From Trichomonas vaginalis G3 (lineage: Eukaryota; Parabasalia; Trichomonadida; Trichomonadidae), in the NCBI RefSeq assembly GCF_026262505.1, contig NC_067205.1:25425693-25489692 (forward strand): DNA of 64,000 bases. The letters run 5' to 3'. Both the position numbers and the translations under genes were made by a program. This document shows positions 18,032 to 27,190 of the stretch, one piece after another. Position 1 is the stretch's first letter. Each line of letters opens with the position of its first letter. A model generated the notes under the pieces. That model did no database searches and was not told where the DNA came from. It saw nothing but the letters and a program-made list of their open reading frames with translations.

Positions 18032-18929
18032 TTTTATTTTGCTGGAAGTTTTGAATCTATTATTCCCTGTATTTGTTCTTGAAGTTGATTTTTAGCTGTT
18101 TCATCGTAATTAATAGACCTAATATATTCATTAATTGCATTCTTATAATCATCTGATTTCTCAAATTTTCTTTTATTTGATTCCTTAACTAAATCATAAG
18201 TTAAACCACGTTGCTGATATAATGGTTTCTTAATTAAATCTTTGAATGCTTGAGATAAAGCACCTGATGCAATTCTTGCTACTATAATTGGTTGGAATTG
18301 CTGTTTAAGTTCATCTTTAACATTTGCGAAAACTGGATCGAATAAAGCAACTTTAAAGAATTTCTTGGCTGAAATTTCAGGTCTAATATTTGCATATTGA
18401 CCATCAAACTGTTAGAATATTGTGGTAATCCATCCGGTCCCTCTTCAATAGCATTTAATTCTTCATTGAAATAAGAATATGGATTATAACGGTATGAATT
18501 AATTGGACCATCTTTACCTTCTCCAATGTATTGTTTAACAGCTTTTCCATTTTCAAATTGCATAGGATAACGTTCATTATATGCTTTACGTTTAGGATAA
18601 TCAGTTATAGTTAATTTATAACCATTTATGACTTTAATATTACCTTGACCATCAGTAACGAAAACTTCATTTATACCATCAGGTTTTCCATTTGGACCCG
18701 TAATGTCTGCTTCGTGTGCTTCCCAATTTGGACCTTGACGTTTGGCATATGCTTGAGCTTCTGGTAATGTTAAAACGTTTCTCATTTGTTTAACATCTTT
18801 TTGAAGACCGGCAACAATATGAACTAATTCTTTCATTCCATCAGGAACTTTCATAGTTCTATTATATGGACCCTTTTTGTTTGTTCCTTGTTTTAATGGA
18901 ACCTGTAGAAAATTTGCTATTTCTGTCAT
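18032..18929 (-). pseudogene. Virion-associated-like protein of unknown family, A2
   Basis: About 298 residues. Residues 40-70 form a helix ([19 protein letters not shown]); then a segment with calcium-loop-like spacing ([19 protein letters not shown]) is followed by [12 protein letters not shown]. The family is not recognised. The segment resembles Asp/Gly-rich loops of structural virion proteins, but that is only resemblance. The gene is broken, about one or two breaks. Located immediately upstream of the ATPase gene, as in A1. Confidence 0.6.
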
Positions 18930-18969
18930 GTTTAATTATAAATAAAAAATAAAAATTAATTATAAAAAG

Positions 18970-19797
18970 TTAATCAAATTTAACACCTCCTTTATTTAAA
19001 TCAACTATTATTTTTCCATGTTCACCTAATTGCTGATATTGTGTGTAAAGTTCATTAATGCTCATTGGTAAATTCACTTGATAAAGCATAACGTTCAACT
19101 GTTGACGACTAAACCCACTGAAAATGAAAAGTGTTGATAGATTTGATTTAATGTTTGTGCTTAATGCTTTGAAATATTGAACAGCCATAAAGAATGAACA
19201 CTGAATGTGTCGACATTGAGTTAATAATTGATTAAAATATGATTTCTCATTTGTTATTAGTTTTGATTTCACCGCATCATCTAGAAAAATGAGTGAATGC
19301 AAAAATTCTCTATCAAAATTTGAAATAGAAAGTGTTTCAAATAATTCATCCCGTTGTTTATCAATAATTTTATCCTCTAATCCTTGCTTCTTGATTGTAT
19401 TATATAATTCTTTATACATTAAAAAGTTTTTTAAATAATCTTCTGCTTCTTCTTGTGATAAATAAATAATTGGAATTTTGATTAAATGCTTTAAAGATTC
19501 AAATGTATCATCAGAAGGTGAACCTGAACGGTTGATATAAATTAACACATGTGAATAGGGGGAAGTGTTAGCAATAATGATAATTTGTTTTAATATCGTT
19601 AATGTTTTACCTTTATTTTGTTTACCAATTGCTGCAGTGATTGAATTTAAGTAACATTCAGAATATGGAATTTTCATTAATTTTTCCTTAGATAGAGCAT
19701 TTCTATTATCACTCAATGCTTCATTAATCATATCATCTACGTATGTATTATATACTCCCGCTAATTCTTCATAAGGAGTGGATGAATTTAAATCCAT
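18970..19797 (-). CDS. FtsK/HerA (A32-like) genome-packaging ATPase, A2
   Basis: 275 residues, whole. Walker A AIGKQNKGKTLT near residue 57, Walker B HSLIFLDDAV near 169, and a sensor region RHIQCSFFMAVQYFKAL near 196 with the His/Arg and Gln expected in A32-like ATPases. It would pump element DNA into preformed capsids. It follows the capsid gene on the same strand with 24 bp between. The start MDLNSSTPYEEL follows TTTATTTTTGATTAAATG. Confidence 0.92.
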   Translation of the reverse strand: MDLNSSTPYEELAGVYNTYVDDMINEALSDNRNALSKEKLMKIPYSECYLNSITAAIGKQNKGKTLTILKQIIIIANTSPYSHVLIYINRSGSPSDDTFESLKHLIKIPIIYLSQEEAEDYLKNFLMYKELYNTIKKQGLEDKIIDKQRDELFETLSISNFDREFLHSLIFLDDAVKSKLITNEKSYFNQLLTQCRHIQCSFFMAVQYFKALSTNIKSNLSTLFIFSGFSRQQLNVMLYQVNLPMSINELYTQYQQLGEHGKIIVDLNKGGVKFD

Positions 19798-19821
19798 TTA
19801 ATCAAAAATAAATTTATAATT

Positions 19822-21458
19822 TTAAACATTTCTATTCATCAATATTTCATCATATGAACTTCTATACTGTGGTGGTGTACCTGTTGGATGATATTTCAAA
19901 CCTTCATCCGGTGTCCATGTCCAATATGTAGTCCTAGTAAACCAAACCTGAGGAGGATTTGTCACCTTTGAACAGTAAGTGTCATTTCACCCTGAATGAT
20001 TGGATAAGCTTTCACTTGTACTGTAACTTGTGAGTTGAAAGTTTCTAATCCATCAAAGAATATACCCGCTCCATCACGTTGAACTGGAATAGTGCATAAG
20101 AATGAAGTTTGGTCTTTCCATGTTCTAGCTAATGGTGTGCCATCATCTGCATTCAGTGGTCTAGTTAATGAGTCCTCGTATTCTTCTGTGCATTCATTCA
20201 CTCCATCTAAATCAGAAGCTTGAAGCATGCGTGTAAAGAATATGTCGCCCACTGTGGTCATCGCTTGATCGGGGAAGTTTCTGGAATCTATAGTGACCTG
20301 AAGACCTCGAAGCATTGGATTTTCTAAAACCGTTCTTTGCATTGCATTCTTCGGAAATGTTAACACAACATCTGTAACATTATGAAGAGCGTATGAGAAA
20401 TCTGAGCTAATACCTTCAGGAGTGATGCAACCTCCATTTAGTGAACGAACGTCAATATGTTGAGCTGGAATCATGAATGGATCTTCCTTACTGAATAAAC
20501 GTGGTATTGCTTTAACTGATTCTTCAATTAAACCGTATCCTGGTGTAATGCATTTATCCTCTAAAACTTCCATCTTTGTGCATGAAATAATAACGTCATC
20601 AACTGTTGCGTCAGCAGATGTAGCGGCTAAGCTTGTAATTAATTTGGTAGGAAGTCCGATTTGTTGGAATTTGCGATCATATTTATAAACATGATTCATA
20701 ATCTTTTCATAATTTTCATCAGTTATCTTTTCATAAACGTAATTTTGTAAATCAGCAACTCTTAACGGGTCAACCTGACAAAATACTAAAGTATCCCTGA
20801 AAACATAATATTTAAGAATGATATCACCAAATGATTTAGGATAATCATCGAACGCCTGAAATGCTAACAAATCATTTACCGGAATCATATCAAAAGTGAC
20901 ATCAACTTCTTCATTTGCTTTCTTGAAAACTTCTGAAGGGTCAATATATTTACCACATACTGAGTTATCATATTTTTGAACATTATTATATAACGAATGA
21001 ACAAACTTTTTAACTTTCCTTTCTGATTTTGGTTTATATGTTGCAAATGCGAAAGATTCACGGGCGCAATCCATCTGAAGATAACCGGCATCACCTCTTT
21101 CGGTTTCTACTTCTAATTGTTTAAAGCTTTGATTTGATGATTTGTAACCAACGAATAAACGCATGCATTTAAAAGCGGCATCACATGTGAAAGCTTTATT
21201 TGAAACTAGAGTTGCTTTAACTTTGCGTTTAATATATGTGTCACCTAATTGGTTCACATCATGAGCTGGATTTGTAATTCTTAAATGAGTTTGTTTATCA
21301 TCAAAATATGGAGCATCAGAGTCATAGCATGAACTTTCAAGTTCTCTATAATATCTTCTACCGTCATTCTTTGCGAATATTTCATTTATCTTTTCGAATG
21401 AATGAAACACATTTCCATTAATCGGTTTAGTGTTTGGCACCAAATAGTTAGTCGTCAT
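19822..21458 (-). pseudogene. Major capsid protein, copy in A2
   Basis: About 545 residues, essentially the same protein as in A1 (1142-2781) with a handful of substitutions. Probable double-jelly-roll capsid subunit, assigned by length, beta-rich sequence and context. The gene is broken, about one break. Preceded by ATTTATTAATAAATG. Confidence 0.75.
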
Positions 21459-21527
21459 TTATTAATAAATAAAAAATCAAAATTAAAAGATGAAAATGAA
21501 TTTTTAATTTTAATGAAATAATCAACT

Positions 21528-21742
21528 ATGGCTGCAGGTATATTTAAGAAACTGTGGGATAAAGTAAAAAGAGGAGCGCATAAAGTTTGGGAAACAATGA
21601 AGAAGGAGCAAATTGGATATTTAAGAATAAAGAAGCAATTAGTGACATTGCTGAATCAATAACACCAAAAGCTGCCCCAATAAGAGAAATTTTAAATAAA
21701 GGAGAAAAAGTTTATCAAAGACTACAACCGATACTAAGATAA
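21528..21742 (+). pseudogene. 71-aa amphipathic protein, copy in A2
   Basis: Copy of 2851-3066 with the same start (MAAGIFKKLWDK). Broken, about one break. Divergent from the capsid gene. Confidence 0.65.
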
Positions 21743-21766
21743 AAATAATATTTATTTATTTTTCCA

Positions 21767-22002
21767 CTATCTACCTCCTATTTTATTAAGTATTCCTTCA
21801 GCAATTCCACCAACTGCGTTACCTGCTTGTGCTCCCATCGCCGGATTACCTGCTTTAGTACCTAATACTCCACCTATGATAGTTCCTGCCGTTTTCGCTA
21901 CTGGTGCCAAAAAGTTTGCAACGGGTTTAATAATCTTTTTATAAACCCAACCCGCAGCTTTCTTAATTCCATCCCATAATTTTTTAAAGAATCCTGCGCC
22001 AT
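21767..22002 (-). pseudogene. 78-aa glycine-rich amphipathic protein, copy in A2
   Basis: Copy of 3091-3327, keeping the Gly/Ala-rich hydrophobic segment. Broken, about one break. Convergent with the 71-aa gene. Confidence 0.65.
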
Positions 22003-22069
22003 TTCTGATTTAATATTAATTAAAAAAATATATTTCATCACTTATATTCTAATTTTTATTTAATGATAA

Positions 22070-22438
22070 ATGAAACCAATTTTAAAAATAAATAAAACAG
22101 AGGAGGAAGAAATAAATGAAAGTGAAAATGTTCAACAAAAAATAAACGTTGTTAAACCAATTACTGAAATAAAAATTTTTTCATCTGTTGAAGAATTTAA
22201 TGACTATTATGCTAATAATAAAAAATTATTTGAAGAATTGACAACGTGTAAATTGAATAAAATGTTTAAAGTTGATGGATTCAAAATTTCAAAAATAAAG
22301 GGGGTGGTTAGTTTGAAATCTATTCCTCAATCAAGAATCACCTCATTAATGAAAATTGATGATTTAACAAAAAGAATAGAAGAGATTGAAGAAAGAATGA
22401 ATCAAATAATTGATTTCATAAATTCAAATAATCATTAG
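22070..22438 (+). CDS. Conserved family A coiled-coil protein (122 aa), A2
   Basis: The same protein as 3394-3774 but ending ERMNQIIDFINSNNH, without the hairpin-derived tail of the A1 copy. This is probably the ancestral C-terminus. Function unknown. Confidence 0.7.
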   Translation: MKPILKINKTEEEEINESENVQQKINVVKPITEIKIFSSVEEFNDYYANNKKLFEELTTCKLNKMFKVDGFKISKIKGVVSLKSIPQSRITSLMKIDDLTKRIEEIEERMNQIIDFINSNNH

Positions 22439-22441
22439 TTT

Positions 22442-22547
22442 CTTAAAGTTCTATGTTGAACTCATCAAATTCTTCTTCATCATTACCATTACTCTTTCAA
22501 CTCTATCTTTTGATAGTCTTTCGTTTAATTTTTTCTGAAGTTTATTT
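22442..22547 (-). pseudogene. Remnant of the conserved 159-aa gene, A2
   Basis: Short stretch still similar to the C-terminal part of the 3771-4250 gene (reverse strand, around attactctttcaactctatc). The remainder has been replaced by the terminal repeat array. Confidence 0.6.
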
Positions 22548-22873
22548 TTTACTCGTTTATGAGGTCTTTAAACCCATTCAGGATTTAAACAATGTTTAAT
22601 TAATCGCGGAATATCTGACATCATCTATATATAGCTTCTTTTAAAATTAATGTTAATTTTTTAATGATTTATTTCATTATGGTGGTGAATCTTTTATTCA
22701 TGAAAATAATTATTTCTAATTTCTTTTACTCGTTTATGAGGTCTTTGATTATGACTCCATTGATTCCATTCAGGATTTAAACAATGTTTAATTAATCGCG
22801 GAATATCTGACATCATCTATATATAGCTTCTTTTAAAATTAATGTTAATTTTTTTATTTTTTATTTCATTATG
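22548..22873. repeat. Right terminal array of A2 (tandem copies of the terminal block)
   Basis: Two copies of the block containing gcttcttttaaaattaatg and atcgcggaatatctgacatc, plus part of a third, lie head to tail, inverted with respect to 4479-5045. The unit is about 190-205 bp. This tandem structure at an element end is unusual for a Polinton and may reflect slippage or recombination during replication. Confidence 0.75.
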
Positions 22874-22907
22874 TTTGGGCTGAGTGTAAATGCCTTACAA
22901 TTTTGAA

Positions 22908-23070
22908 AATTTTTTAAATCTTGATTTATTCAAAAACGTAAGAATAAAAACCGTAAGAATCATATATTTTTTACTTCATATGTTAAAAAAATGATATAAA
23001 ATCGCTCGATATTGTATGAATTCTTACGTTTACAAAAAAAGTCACACAACCCGTCATATCTACTACTTAA
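22908..23070 (+). repeat. 165-bp direct repeat D, right copy
   Basis: Matches 4318-4482 in the same orientation, ending cgtcatatctactacttaa. After it, 23071-23241 holds AT-rich sequence with a short open frame (ending HLTINGNKTKLLKEKNENC at 23172) that I cannot identify; it could be the tail of a broken gene. Confidence 0.75.
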
Positions 23071-23241
23071 ATTGTATTTAGAAGATGAACAAAGAAAGGT
23101 GTATGCTAAAAATCATTTAACAATAAATGGAAATAAAACGAAATTGTTAAAAGAAAAAAATGAAAATTGTTAAATAATATATTATTTTTTAGTCATAAGA
23201 ATAAAAATATAGTAGTTATAAAAGGAATTAGACTTCATATA

Positions 23242-23667
23242 TCAATTCTTTTTCTCTGTAGATGTGGAACGTTTGCTTTTCGATCTCTTTCGATGAACTT
23301 GAAAATATAAGTTATTATCGCTGAGAATCCTTTCCGAAATAGGAGCTTTACGTTTAGGAGGATCGTCGGATGAATTTTGTTTTTTATTGTTTGATTTTGT
23401 TGTTATGGAAGATTTTTTCTTATTTTTTTCAGAATTTTGCTTGCTATTAACTGAAACTTGTTTTGACGGCCCAACAATAGCATTTGTAGTAGGAAGAATT
23501 CCCAATAACGAGCGCATTTTCGATAATTGTTTTTCAATATGATCAAGAAGGTCCAGCTTATGTTCTAGATTACTAGACATTTGATTTGTAGAAGGATGGT
23601 TTTGATTTTCTGGTTCTAAATCTGTAGAGTCTGCAATATTTGAATTTTCGGAGCGAATTGGAGCATC
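23242..23667 (-). CDS. Unidentified Lys/Ser-rich protein, interrupted by insertion of B1
   Basis: About 142 codons of an open frame lying in the flank of B1. A short coiled coil (NLEHKLDLLDHIEKQLSKMR) is followed by a long Lys/Ser/Asn-rich tail with nuclear-localisation-like clusters (KRKAP, HRKRSKSKRS), ending EKKN. The upstream end is cut off by the start of B1 at 23668; the continuation would lie beyond the right end of B1, outside the window. Its base use looks less AT-rich than its neighbours. It could be a host gene or part of another repeat; I do not recognise it. Confidence 0.45.
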   Translation of the reverse strand, partial: DAPIRSENSNIADSTDLEPENQNHPSTNQMSSNLEHKLDLLDHIEKQLSKMRSLLGILPTTNAIVGPSKQVSVNSKQNSEKNKKKSSITTKSNNKKQNSSDDPPKRKAPISERILSDNNLYFQVHRKRSKSKRSTSTEKKN

Positions 23668-23677
23668 AGTTAGTATA

Positions 23678-23724
23678 CATATCTTGTGTACGGAGGCACT
23701 GCGAGCCTCCTTACCCATGATATG
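23678..23724. repeat. Terminal hairpin of B1
   Basis: CATATC..GTA pairs with TAC..GATATG, with an inner perfect stem GGAGGC-actgcga-GCCTCC, starting 10 bp from the element end. It is conserved in position with 35514-35560 and 57547-57593. It could mark a replication or protein-binding site at the terminus. Confidence 0.75.
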
Positions 23725-23849
23725 TGAATTTGACACTTTACAAAACCGTTAACGTATATTTTACAACACAAACGACAACACTAACTTAACCTTAAATATT
23801 TACAAAGCCGCCAACCACTTCACTTCACTACTGTAAAAAATAAACGTTC

Positions 23850-24176
23850 TCACTTACAAAAGTATTGCAACTCTTCCCATTGCTGTGCTTCACACAATAG
23901 TTCATATTCTTCAGTATCGCTGCTGTCGCTCCAATCGTCAGAGTCAAAGTCACTGTCAAAATAAATGTTAGTAAGTTTTGACAAAGCTAATGAAACACGT
24001 TTACCGTTTGTATCGTATGCTTGTATAAACTTTCCATTCTTCATTCCTTCATAAACGCTCAAACTAACTTTACCCTTTCTCCCTCGTATCTGATAGAATG
24101 TATTTTCACGCGGAACGAAGAACAAATTCTTGAACTCATGACCGTTGTAGTTTGTTATCTCAATAGTTTTCGTCAT
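23850..24176 (-). CDS. TIR-encoded small protein (108 aa), B1
   Basis: A folded N-terminal domain of about 75 residues (YNGHEFKNLFFVPRENTFYQ, GKRVSLALSKL) is followed by an acidic tail (FDSDFDSDDWSDSSDTEEYE). The N-terminal domain resembles the C-terminal domain of the HNH nuclease at 40251 (YHTLENYYYVPSEDAFYY, GRRTKLSIAKF), suggesting a nucleic-acid-binding module without the nuclease. Being inside the TIR, it exists twice per element. Three copies are in this window and the acidic tail varies most between them. Start follows TTTATTTTTATATAAATG. Confidence 0.75.
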   Translation of the reverse strand: MTKTIEITNYNGHEFKNLFFVPRENTFYQIRGRKGKVSLSVYEGMKNGKFIQAYDTNGKRVSLALSKLTNIYFDSDFDSDDWSDSSDTEEYELLCEAQQWEELQYFCK

Positions 24177-24263
24177 TTATATAAAAATAAAATAAAAAAT
24201 AAACTTAAAAATAAATGATATCACCACCCTCACGCGTATGAAAACATAGCACAAAAATAAATT

Positions 24264-24311
24264 TAGGTGAAGTGGTGAGATCTCACCTCTTTTTTCACCT
24301 CTTTTTTCACC
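24264..24311. promoter_or_regulatory. Operator-like palindrome cluster in the B1 TIR
   Basis: aggtgaag, then the perfect 14-bp palindrome GGTGAGATCTCACC at 24274-24287, then two copies of ttttttcacc. The same arrangement recurs at 36131-36177, 56957-57004, 47161-47208 and 48284-48355. It lies between the TIR gene and the 81-aa gene. Confidence 0.65.
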
Positions 24312-24328
24312 CTGTTGAATTCATTGCT

Positions 24329-24574
24329 TTATAACTCTCTTCCTTTCTCCAACTCTTCTAGCTTCTTCTTAAGTTCAGCAATGTTGTCCTCATGAAGTTT
24401 AATCTTTCTCAAAATTCCTTCTTTATCTAATGGTTGCTTTATCTTTCTAAACTGAACTCTACCATCCTTCATAGTATGAATGTAAAAACCTTCTGGAATA
24501 GTTCCTGATTTAATGTATTCTACCAAAAACTTTTGTTTCATTGCTTCAGTGACTTTATTTGTCATTTCAATCAA
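24329..24574 (-). CDS. Small coiled-coil protein (81 aa), B1
   Basis: 81 residues: an N-terminal helix (TEAMKQKFLVEYIKSG), a small beta region (GFYIHTMKDGRVQFRKI) and a C-terminal coiled coil (HEDNIAELKKKLEELEKG). Its last codons lie inside the TIR. Identical in B2 (36195-36440). Family not recognised. Likely structural or regulatory. Confidence 0.7.
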   Translation of the reverse strand: MIEMTNKVTEAMKQKFLVEYIKSGTIPEGFYIHTMKDGRVQFRKIKQPLDKEGILRKIKLHEDNIAELKKKLEELEKGREL

Positions 24575-24613
24575 ATAAAAATTTTAATATTAAATAAAAA
24601 TAACGTTATTTTT

Positions 24614-25084
24614 TCAGTAAGGAAACACAGGGGTTTTACGATTTATTTGTGGTGTAGGTTCTGGTTTAAATGTTGGAGTCGGTTTTGGAGTTGACTTTTG
24701 AACAGGAGTTTGTACTTCCATAGGTTCAGGAGTCATTGAAGGTGTTGTTTGTGAAGGTGTTGGTTTTGACGTTGGTTTTGGCGAAGGTGTCAGAGTTTGT
24801 TTAACTTCAGCTACTTCAGTATTATTTACAACATTTGCTTTATTTCTTTTCAACATCATAACTGCTCCTGCTGTAACTAGCAAACCTAGTGGGAGACCAT
24901 ATCTTATATAAGGACTTGACCAAATGCTATTTTTGACAGGAGCTGGTGGAACACCTAACCTTGGTGAGACTGCTCTTTGCCATTGTGCAGCTCGTAAGAA
25001 ATATTCAATAGGTGCTCCATAATCGTTTGGTAAAGTTTGTTTCATAGATGGTGAAGGTTCACGAGAGCTTGATGAAGAACTCAT
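24614..25084 (-). CDS. Single-pass membrane protein with Pro/Thr-rich tail, B1
   Basis: 156 residues. A Ser-rich start, then a transmembrane segment near residues 60-78 (YGLPLGLLVTAGAVMMLKR), then a low-complexity Pro/Thr/Lys tail of about 70 residues (KPTSKPTPS, KPTPTFKPEP). This layout suits an element-encoded membrane or virion-anchored protein. It is followed 30 bp on by the capsid gene on the same strand. No known family recognised. Confidence 0.7.
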   Translation of the reverse strand: MSSSSSSREPSPSMKQTLPNDYGAPIEYFLRAAQWQRAVSPRLGVPPAPVKNSIWSSPYIRYGLPLGLLVTAGAVMMLKRNKANVVNNTEVAEVKQTLTPSPKPTSKPTPSQTTPSMTPEPMEVQTPVQKSTPKPTPTFKPEPTPQINRKTPVFPY

Positions 25085-25114
25085 TTATAAGCTTTAAAAA
25101 TAAACGTTCATCCT

Positions 25115-26689
25115 TTATTCCTCACTGTCGTCCGTAGCTAAGTTATAGTCATCTAATCTTATTATGGGGATGCCATTAGCACGCACCTGAATGGCAAAGC
25201 AACAATCCCTCATAAATCCAATAAGTGGCTTTGGTACATTTTCAGTTGCTAGTTCAATAGGTCCTTTAACAGACAATTTGTATGTTATTGGAGCAGTAGA
25301 TGTTTGACCTTGCTGGAAGCAAAAGTCCACTTCTGTTGGAAAACCACATAAGAAATGTGTGTTGTCATAGCTATCCCATTTATGTTCCACACTACCATCA
25401 TCCACCAATGACCTCATAACATCTTCATTAAATCCAATCATATCATTGTTTGTATTGCAAGCGTTCGCAACCATTTCATAAAATACAGGTCCATATGATT
25501 TTTCAGGTTCTGCAGGCATATTTCCATAAGCTCCCATGGAAAGCTGAAGATATTTAAACTTAGGGTTCTCAAAATTAACATAATAGTTGTCTTTCTTTCT
25601 AAATAGTGCCCAAATACTTTTAACATTAATAGGCGTATAAGCTGCTGTAAATGTTGCACTTGAACTATCTGTATTCTTTGAGAATGAACCGTCCATAGGA
25701 ATCCAATCCATAACTTTAACAGGAAAACATAAAGCCTCGTTTGTATAATGTTCTACAAGTTCTGTATAAATGTTAGGGTCTAAAGAGAATGACTTTGGAT
25801 GAATGAAACATTCATTAAAATCCATCTTTGTTCGAAATAGTTGCTGGGTTACAGTTGTAATAGTAACTGTTCCACTAGCTTCTACTGCCTTCGTTATCAT
25901 AGTGAATGGTTCATTCCATGGAACAAATTTATTTGTCGGTGGATTTGAATCTGAATCAAATGCAACTTTAAGAGTTGGATTGAAAGCAATGATATCATTT
26001 ACAGATATAGATGTGCATTGTAAGGCGTCGCCACTGAACTTTACTTTAAGCTGAATGTTTCCTGCAAAAGCTGGAATAAATCGAATAGCTTCTAATGGAA
26101 GGAATCTTCTAACAGGAATTCTTAAACGAAGCTTAAAATCAAATGATTTTCCTGCTGTAATTGGACCACTAACAATTTGTCCTGTTCTGCATGTTCCCGA
26201 ATGACTCCATACATCTTCATGTCGAGTCTTTGAGAAAACATCTACTTTCTTTATTTGTTCGGTAGTTTGTGAGTTTGAAGTTATATATGCTTCTTCTCTT
26301 GCATTGTCTTGAGAATATACGATACGACCATTTGCAAGGATTTGATATCCAGCAACTGCATAGAAAGCGTCATCGAAACCAATCCAAAATCCTGGTGGGT
26401 TTGTTTTATTGGAACCTGAACCAATTTCTTTATCTACAATAAATTGACCTTCCATTTTATACGTAATGAATGTATTGTAAAGGTCCAACATATTTTCACC
26501 AGGAGGTGAGAGATTGAATGTTACCCATGTGTTATCTTTAGCAGTTCCAGGTTGTGATGGAATCTTTGCGTCAGAATATTTTCTATTAGTGTCACCAATT
26601 TGAACTGCATTGTCTATGATATCGAAATATGAGCGAATCTGATGAATATGCTCTGCTGGAGTAAATTCGTTTAGCTGTTCGTTCTGCAT
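25115..26689 (-). CDS. Major capsid protein, B1
   Basis: 524 residues, whole. Length, high beta content and motifs such as PGTAKDNTWVTFNLSPPGEN near the N-terminus, followed by PVRRFLPLEAIRFIPAF, fit a double-jelly-roll major capsid protein of Polintons. It is unlike the family A capsid at the sequence level. The B2 copy differs at only about two aligned residues. Assignment rests on context (ATPase, penton-like gene, fibre in the same element) and length. Confidence 0.8.
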   Translation of the reverse strand: MQNEQLNEFTPAEHIHQIRSYFDIIDNAVQIGDTNRKYSDAKIPSQPGTAKDNTWVTFNLSPPGENMLDLYNTFITYKMEGQFIVDKEIGSGSNKTNPPGFWIGFDDAFYAVAGYQILANGRIVYSQDNAREEAYITSNSQTTEQIKKVDVFSKTRHEDVWSHSGTCRTGQIVSGPITAGKSFDFKLRLRIPVRRFLPLEAIRFIPAFAGNIQLKVKFSGDALQCTSISVNDIIAFNPTLKVAFDSDSNPPTNKFVPWNEPFTMITKAVEASGTVTITTVTQQLFRTKMDFNECFIHPKSFSLDPNIYTELVEHYTNEALCFPVKVMDWIPMDGSFSKNTDSSSATFTAAYTPINVKSIWALFRKKDNYYVNFENPKFKYLQLSMGAYGNMPAEPEKSYGPVFYEMVANACNTNNDMIGFNEDVMRSLVDDGSVEHKWDSYDNTHFLCGFPTEVDFCFQQGQTSTAPITYKLSVKGPIELATENVPKPLIGFMRDCCFAIQVRANGIPIIRLDDYNLATDDSEE

Positions 26690-26716
26690 GTATTTACTTC
26701 AGATAAAAATATCTAT

Positions 26717-27145
26717 TTACTTCATTATTCTCACTCTTCTTCTTGGCATTCGTGGTGGAAGTTGTTTCTTGACATTTTCAATGAACTGTACATTCTCTTT
26801 TGTCTCAACTTCTTTCACTGGTGGGTCAGGGTTCTTTGACTCGGTTTGTTTTTCAATGAAATTCACGAACTTTGCAATAAGCTCTTGGTTCGTTATTGAA
26901 AGAACATCTGGCTTCTTTTCTTCTTGTTCTTTTGGTGGCTCAGTTTGAACAGAAGGTTTTATATGGGCTTCGCCCTCGGTGCCATACACCTTAATGTTGT
27001 CGCTCTCTGCATTCGCTAATGGAACCTTTCTTTTTCTTACGTATATTTTACCATCTTTACTCTGACTTACATAATAGAAAGGATGTTGTATTCCTCTTGC
27101 GTCATTTAATATAATAAACTCTCGCTCTGATTTTGACAAGCTCAT
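26717..27145 (-). CDS. Basic-tailed virion protein candidate (142 aa), B1
   Basis: 142 residues: an N-terminal beta region (HPFYYVSQSKDGKIYVRKRK), an acidic/Pro-rich linker, a helix (QELIAKFVNFIEKQ) and a very basic end (PPRMPRRRVRIMK). A hairpin repeat at 26965-26983 is in frame (TEGEAHIKPS). The B2 copy has a longer hairpin version. The 45-bp gap to the divergent 90-aa gene is a bidirectional promoter. A core or packaging role is plausible, not shown. Confidence 0.65.
   Translation of the reverse strand: MSLSKSEREFIILNDARGIQHPFYYVSQSKDGKIYVRKRKVPLANAESDNIKVYGTEGEAHIKPSVQTEPPKEQEEKKPDVLSITNQELIAKFVNFIEKQTESKNPDPPVKEVETKENVQFIENVKKQLPPRMPRRRVRIMK
26965..26983. repeat. Hairpin repeat in the 142-aa gene, B1
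   Basis: GGGC-ttc-GCCC followed by tcggtgcc. The B2 counterpart (38826-38853) carries a different, longer arrangement at the same place, so this site has turned over. Confidence 0.65.
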
Positions 27146-27190
27146 TTTACATCGGTTAAAGTTTTAATTTTGTTTTTTATCTGCAGTCAA

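Larger units (their letters stand above)
4479..22873. mobile_element. Polinton/Maverick element A2 (family A), nearly full length
   Basis: About 18 kb after removing the 366-bp insertion. The left part (DNA polymerase, integrase, small basic proteins) reads on the plus strand. The primase-helicase, fibre, ATPase and capsid genes are mostly on the minus strand. The ends are inverted copies of an AT-rich block (4479-5045 and 22548-22873), repeated in tandem at the right end. The element is broken, with roughly ten breaks, the polymerase being the worst affected. Helicase, integrase, fibre and ATPase look whole. Near-identity with A1 argues for recent spread. No clear 5-6 bp target duplication was found. 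Confidence 0.85.
23668..24345. repeat. Left terminal inverted repeat of B1
   Basis: About 680 bp, parallel to the left TIR of B2 (35504-36211) and inverted to its right TIR (56924-57603). It contains a terminal hairpin (23678-23724), the 108-aa gene and an operator-like palindrome, and ends inside the coding region of the 81-aa gene. The partner TIR of B1 is outside the window. Confidence 0.85.

Noticed and set aside
23668-23736. Start of the Lys/Ser-rich protein at 23736 (MSNSHIMGKEARSAS)
   Set aside because: Those first codons are the terminal hairpin of B1 read by chance; the same peptide start appears before an unrelated frame at 35572, so it is not the native start.
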